A program made the position numbers and the translations under genes. A stretch of DNA of 64,000 nt from Galaxea fascicularis (Eukaryota; Cnidaria; Anthozoa; Scleractinia; Euphylliidae), in contig OX419346.1 of assembly GCA_948470475.1 (NCBI GenBank), forward strand, positions 3,288,731 through 3,352,730, written 5' to 3'. The notes beneath the pieces are model-generated. The model saw only the letters and a program-made list of their open reading frames with translations, had not been told where the DNA came from and did not search any database. Below, piece by piece: positions 55,270 through 64,000 of the stretch (positions are counted from its first letter, which is position 1; the number at the start of each line of letters is the position of its first letter).

Positions 55270-57366
55270 GCATAGGGATAAAACTGATCTTTTCTTTATG
55301 TCATTACGACTATATTGTTATGTCGATATGTCACAAGTGTGAACCAGGCTTTATGAAGCGTGACATAAATAAAAGGATACTGTCAATCCTTTGTCACACC
55401 AGGTGACGGCTTCTTCGTGTCGTCCCAGCTTCACACAAGCATCCGCCGCTGATAGATATAATCTTAAAGTCAGAAAAGCTGGTACTGATGGCCACGGTAA
55501 ATTCCAATTATCATTCGCAGTCAGATCAAAATAAGAGAGATGTAAGCAAGTTCACCAAGATGGAAAGAAGCCAAGGGAGGGGAGGGGGGCATGAATCAAA
55601 ATACGGGGTTCATTTTTCTCAGGAATACTCTGGTTATTATGTCCTAAAAAATAAAGAGAGGGGACCGAGCCCCCGCGGTCCCTCCCCTGGGTCCGTTGGG
55701 GTGACGGACCCGCGGACCCAGCCCAACCTTACTTTCAGAGAACCGACGTTTTCATCCAGGTGATCTTCGCTGACTACAGTACCTCCGAGCCTGTTTAAAA
55801 GTAAGACCCAAGTTGCAAATGAAGCAAGTTTATGATCGGACAGAAAACCTCACCCTTTTCCATGGGTTTGATTAAGGTTGGTTGGAGATTAGTGGCTTCT
55901 CTTGCATCGTCAATTGTATCTTGATAATTGCCTAGAACGATTAAAAGGAAAGCATCACATGAGGTTGAGCTGCAATAAGCGAACAGCCAAGAACGCCAAA
56001 CCTTTGACGGAAAGACCACTCCGGTCCTAATAAACTGACGTCAAAATGTTAGACAATTTCTCTACATTTAATCCTAATGTCATACTAAAATGTGAAGAAT
56101 AGTCTACAAAAAAATGGAAATCGTTTTCACGTATTTCCGCTTTAAAATTTTCTGTGTGCAACCATTTGGGACTTTAAGGGAAACACAATACCAGTACAGC
56201 TTTGTCAGAGGGCGGAAAATCGTGTGTTGATCGCATAATTGGCCAACCCCCATAACGTCGCGAAATCTAACATAGCGGCGCGCGGGGGTTAAAGGCAAAA
56301 ACAGACGTGAATAAATAAAGTTATTGGCTGGAAACTATAATTTTCCTGTTTTCAGATGAAATTCGACAAGATACCTCTTTCAGCATCACATTTCTTTAGG
56401 GATGTTGGTTTCCTCTGATGTAACGTACCTTGAAAAAAATTAGCGGTTGCCCTGTTGCTGTACAGTTTAGCGTTCAGCTCGTCATCTTTACAATCAACTT
56501 TTAATCCTTCCGTATAGAAGTGTATCGCATTGTAATAGTCTTTTTGATGATAACTCGCATTCCCATCATCTTTGTAAACCTCCGCTATTGCTATATAACA
56601 TAAAAGGAATGTTCATGAAAATATGCTGTTAACATGTGCTTACATCTTCTTGGGGGGGGGGGGGGGGGGGAGATTTCAAATGGCTGGCGCATAAAGCTCA
56701 GTTCTTTTGGATTTTATGTCTCATGGGCTTCTTCAGCTCTGTTGGTAACAATATTAACAAAGGCCAGTTAAGTTAAACAGAAAACAATGGAACATGAACT
56801 TTAAAGATTAACCAGAGGCACACACTTTGCTGTTCAACCTAATATACCGCATTTAGCTCACTTTCCGTATGATTCATTTTAAATTTATATCTAATAAAAC
56901 TCTGTCATTGGTTATTTGTGTCTCATATCTTTCATTTTTTGGCCTAAACGTTTCTCACCTCTCTTGGTGTCATCATCAAAATCCGCTTCTCCTCCTTCTT
57001 CAGTTATGACATCACCTTCTTGTTTGGCTTCCTCTGAACTACCCGCTATGAATGACGGGAAACTGACTTAACAAAGGTCAGTTAGGTAAACAGAAAACAA
57101 TGGAACATGAACTTTAAAGATTAACCAGAGGCACACACTTTGCTGTTCAACCTAATATACCGCATTTAGCTCACTTTCCGTATGATTCATTTTAAATTTA
57201 TATCTAATAAAACTCTGTCATCGGTTACTTGTGTCTCATATCTTTCATTTTTATTTTGGACTAAACGTTTCTCACCTCTTTTGGCGTCATCATCAAAATC
57301 CCCTACTCCTCCTTCTACAGTTATGACATCACCTTCTTGTCTGGCTTCCTCTGAACTACCCGCCAT
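51785..57366 (-). CDS. TTC4-like TPR plus Hip/ST13-like C-terminus, small co-chaperone (8 exons)
   Basis: Minus-strand exons 57366-57276, 56590-56429, 55931-55854, 55448-55381, 54464-54408, 53787-53649, 52759-52698 and 51985-51785 give 285 residues. Residues 31-152 are three TPRs of TTC4 type ([40 protein letters not shown]). Clamp residues Lys37, Asn41, Asn76 and Lys106 are kept, but the fifth is Lys110 and not Arg. Then comes a Gly/Phe/Pro-rich linker (RFPEGFPRNIGGFPVGVEGF) like the GGMP region of Hip. An STI1/DP domain ends it (LMDLFSDKELIAAFQDPAT, AFQDISQNPENI), followed by a Pro/Gly tail. Neither a TTC4 C-terminus nor the Hip N-terminus is present. A role in HSP70/HSP90 client handling is inferred. 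The first four exons match the TPR-CHAT gene in length and phase. Confidence 0.85.
52241..52536. mobile_element. Hairpin element with TTACTGC ends
   Basis: About 75-bp imperfect arms: TTACTGCGCTTTTCAA at the left and TTGAAAACTGCAGTAA at the right, with inner pairs GAACTCTGAGGTTCAAAAG and TTTTCGCTGCCGTCAATCAT. In the intron between exons 7 and 8 of the TTC4/Hip-like gene. Confidence 0.75.
53331..53588. mobile_element. MITE with AGGCCATGTCCACACTGATGCG ends
   Basis: Terminal inverted repeats AGGCCATGTCCACACTGATG at both ends continue as GCGTTTT..TTTGAA. GTGTGGAC and GCGTTTTC recur inside. The short CAGG/CAGTG-like tips suggest a hAT-type source; no clean 8-bp duplication was found. Confidence 0.8.
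53905..54210 (-). mobile_element. tRNA-derived SINE with CCTTTGGTT repeats
   Basis: Minus-strand head has box A TGGCTCAGTTGG and box B GGTTCAATCCC, then an unrelated body with four CCTTTGGTT units. The T-arm does not pair as in a working tRNA. Located in the intron between exons 5 and 6 of the TTC4/Hip-like gene. Confidence 0.65.
55126..55351. mobile_element. MITE with AAGCCTGGTTCACACTTG ends
   Basis: Inverted ends AAGCCTGGTTCACACTTG followed by GACATA(A/T)CGACATAAC. CGACATA/TATGTC words recur throughout. It ends about 30 bp from TTC4/Hip-like exon 4. Confidence 0.85.
56653..56672 (+). repeat. Homopolymer G tract
   Basis: About 18-20 consecutive G bases in the first intron region of the TTC4/Hip-like gene; length may be unreliable in any assembly. 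Confidence 0.8.
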
Positions 57367-57389
57367 GAATGACTGGAAACTAACTGACG
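56756..57389. repeat. Tandem duplication of a ~317-bp segment containing coding exon 1
   Basis: Units at about 56756-57072 and 57073-57389 are about 90-95% alike over their whole length, from AAAGG(C/T)CAGTTA through ATTAACCAGAGGCACACACT to GAATGAC(G/T)GGAAACT. Each holds one copy of exon 1 of the TTC4/Hip-like gene with its donor site. Confidence 0.93.
56959..57049 (-). pseudogene. Duplicated coding exon 1 with start codon lost (ATG to ATA)
   Basis: Downstream copy (in transcription order) of exon 57366-57276. It keeps the reading frame (GSSEEAKQEGDVITEEGGEA, DFDDDTKR) and the GTGAGA donor, but the initiator reads ATA. With no in-frame ATG it cannot start translation. It has no evident acceptor, so it is probably skipped or lies in intron 1. 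Confidence 0.85.
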
Positions 57390-58333
57390 TTACTGAATAT
57401 CAGTACAAACATCAACTGTCAGTCATTCTGACACTTCATTACCATTACCGATCAAATGACTCGTTGACAATCATACCATAATACAAGAACAGCTATCAGC
57501 AACTTGTTTTTCTTCGCCCGCGGGTTTACATTGTTTCAAAATTTGTTTCCTATCGTCGTTTTCCATGGGCTGTCACGCATTCACAGGAAAATCACGCTCA
57601 CTTTTCAAAGCGACCGAAGTCCAACAGAATTTTAAATTGTCTGAATCGTAAATCCACGATTCAGGCCCGGCGTAGCAAATTGTCTTAATACTTATGATAA
57701 GCGTATAGTACTAATAGGCATGAAATCAGCTTAAACAGTTCTAGTTGTCAACAACAATCCAATAAACATAGCTCGGTAATGAATACACCGCCTATAAACA
57801 AGTTGACAATGAAATCGAAACTTTTCAGTTTGTGGTTTCTGACTTGTTCAAATCATTCTACTTCTAGCTGCCAATAGTTTCGACTTCTAAAACAACCAAT
57901 TGCAAGAAAAAGCACAATAATGCACAATCTCTGAGTATAGAAACCAGAATGAATCAAATCACAATGTTTCGATAACGAGTCGTAGTCCCGGCGTTAGCCA
58001 TGACTGCAGTGACCGGTAAACTGAATATAACTTTTCGCTTCGCTTAATTTTCTGCTCTTAATTAAATCCACCTTCCCTGATTAAAAGCAGTTTGAGGACA
58101 GCTATTGGAAGCTCTTTTTGAAACACAAGAATTACACATCGAGATCAAATTGCCGAAGTCAGGATTGAATACACAAACCGCAACCGAGCTGCAGTAAGCC
58201 TTTCACCTGATGAATGGTATCGACCCAGACGGAATCTCAAAATTGGTATTGGGATGTTAAGGTCTTAGTTCTATCGCTCGTGAACAAATAAAATGACATT
58301 GCTTAAATCAACAAATAAATTTCACAAGCTTAC

Positions 58334-58400
58334 CTGATGATCTACAGGCTGTGAACACGACAGTGCAAAGAACTGAAATTATATGTCGTGACGTTACAAC
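58334..58400 (-). promoter_or_regulatory. Candidate noncoding 5' exon end of the TTC4/Hip-like gene
   Basis: A strong donor (CAG|GTAAGC) on the minus strand about 970 bp upstream of the ATG. This is speculation from the splice signal alone; the 5' boundary given is arbitrary. Confidence 0.2.
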
Positions 58401-59662
58401 CGGAAAATAATTCTATTCGGGTTTTTTCCCTTTCACTTGTTTCAGTTCCTATAAACGTCGTGACCGGAAATTGAAAGCGGTTCCAAAAAACGTCCCTGAC
58501 AATGAACCCAAACTATTACTCTGACATAAGCAAAAGCAAAGTCGAAGTATTTTCGATTCTCACTTGAAAACTGTTGCTTCTATCAGGAAGAAAACTTTCA
58601 CTGAAATAGAAAATTCCAAGAAAGCAGATATCCATTTTTAGCAACACAGTGTGACGTTATTGGTCGTCACAAAAATGAAACTGAACTCGAAAACAAAACA
58701 AAAATCCAAGGGGACGTAATCGCTGCCTCTTCTTATACAACGGTGGGTGAAATTTGCCCGAGATGGCCTCGACTCCATTCTACTCTCTTTCGGACTATTT
58801 CTCTCTCTGTTTCGTTCTTTTATAATTTAGATCAATAATTCTACTAAAACTTAGGAAACTGGGAGATGAAAAAATAAATAAATAAACATGGAGCAGGCTG
58901 CCCTCATGGGAAAATTCCTGTGAATGTTGTATCCCAGTTAAGCGCCACTATTGAGCAAACCATTCACTTGCCTGGTTAATAAAGCACTCCTGCTTTCTGT
59001 TTCTGTTGTTGCCCTGGCTATTTCGCTTGCTGCCCGCAAGCAAATGACATTAAATTCTCTACTCCCATTGCAAATGCTGCTGTCCCGTTTCTTTCCCTTC
59101 TTTGCATTCCTTTCAATTTTACGTATCCCGTGTCCCATACTCTCCTTGTCCCACTTTCCCCAGTCCCCGCTCCACCTTATTGTAGCGAACCAATTACAGG
59201 GACCCACGTTGAGAAATGACGTTGCACATCGAGAACCAGGTGAGCTGGGAAAAGCACTATATCGGGATATAAAGAGATTAAGGAGTGGGTTCCAATAGAT
59301 GCTTACCTTCATACTGGTTTCAGTAGTGTACACTACAATCCCCACTACTCCCCTCTCAGAATATAATTAAAGGGGTAGGGATCTCACGACCAGAACTTTC
59401 CACCCAGAAATAGCGTTGCGGTAGCTATTGTGTGAACATTTCCATGGAGGAAGATGACTACTTTCGGTTCGTAATACGATTTCGGGAGATATAGATTCAT
59501 CTTGTAAAGCATACCTTCCAGAGAACAGTTCTGTTGATCCTTTCAATAAAAATGTTTTTTCAAGCACTTCAAGGAGTGGGTTATGTAATCGTTGGAAAAA
59601 GAGGAATCAAGATGTGCGAAGGAAAGTAATTTTTCACAGTCCAACTGTATAGCGCTTAACGT

Positions 59663-59668
59663 TTTATT
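59663..59668 (-). terminator. Actin polyadenylation signal candidate
   Basis: AATAAA on the minus strand about 133 bp after the actin stop codon. Confidence 0.65.
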
Positions 59669-59800
59669 AAAAACTATCTTCTTACTGTATTACAGCAATG
59701 AAACGCTTTCTTGAAAATAAACTTTCAAGTTTTAGAAAGAGCCTCGAGGTCAGTTCAGTTTTCAATTCTAAACGCGTGTTCACATGATTGTTCCTGCAGT

Positions 59801-64000
<4,200 letters not shown>

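Larger units (their letters stand above)
57367..59800. other. Intergenic region between the TTC4/Hip-like gene and actin
   Basis: Upstream region of the TTC4/Hip-like gene and 3' region of actin. A minus-strand CATCAG|GTAAGC at 58334/58333 could be the donor of a noncoding first exon. Open frames at 58938-59345 on both strands have no recognisable content. No repeat as clear as those elsewhere was seen. Confidence 0.5.

Noticed and set aside
58938..59345. Overlapping 115- and 135-residue frames on opposite strands
   Set aside because: No domain, codon pattern or splice context supports either.

Overview
The window is eukaryotic nuclear DNA, most likely from an anthozoan cnidarian and probably a stony coral. 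Genes are AT-rich and split by many short exons with GT-AG introns. Introns and spacers are crowded with short hairpin (MITE-like) elements, tRNA-derived SINEs and minisatellites, and there is one LTR retrotransposon. The gene content is animal: TORC2 subunit SIN1, actin, leukotriene A4 hydrolase, an ENDOD1-type nuclease and a TPR-CHAT protein. The species cannot be fixed from the sequence alone.

Layout. (1) 140-5572 (+): 3' part of MAPKAP1/SIN1 (end of CRIM, Ras-binding domain, PH domain); its 5' end lies outside the window. (2) 6030-12136 (-): complete seven-exon mitochondrial enoyl-CoA hydratase of the ECHDC2/AUH type, tail to tail with SIN1. (3) 13464-16425 (+): secreted ENDOD1-like DNA/RNA non-specific endonuclease, head to head with (2). 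(4) 18229-19215 (-): intronless GNAT of the NAT16/histidine N-acetyltransferase type. (5) 21048-32314 (+): complete 20-exon LTA4H. (6) 35306-42882 (-): a modelled six-exon gene joining a TTC4-like co-chaperone TPR domain to twelve 40-residue TPRs and a C-terminal CHAT protease domain. (7) 42904-48851 (+): a BEL/Pao LTR retrotransposon with identical LTRs and a 5-bp target duplication, inserted just upstream of the start codon of (6). (8) 51785-57366 (-): a small co-chaperone whose first four coding exons match those of (6) in length and phase, but which ends in a Hip/ST13-like STI1 (DP) domain. (9) 59801-62573 (-): complete three-exon actin.

The most unusual part is 35-57 kb. Two tandem minus-strand genes share a duplicated HSP90/HSP70-tail-binding TPR module. 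One carries a Hip-like chaperone-binding tail and the other a predicted caspase-like CHAT protease with its His and Cys in place. A recent retrotransposon now separates the CHAT gene from its original upstream region. LTA4H also looks notable: the position of human Tyr378, the suicide-inactivation residue, is Phe here while the other catalytic residues are kept.

All exon models were built by eye from splice sites, reading phase and family resemblance. The phases close without remainder for every multi-exon gene, but no transcript or database evidence was available.
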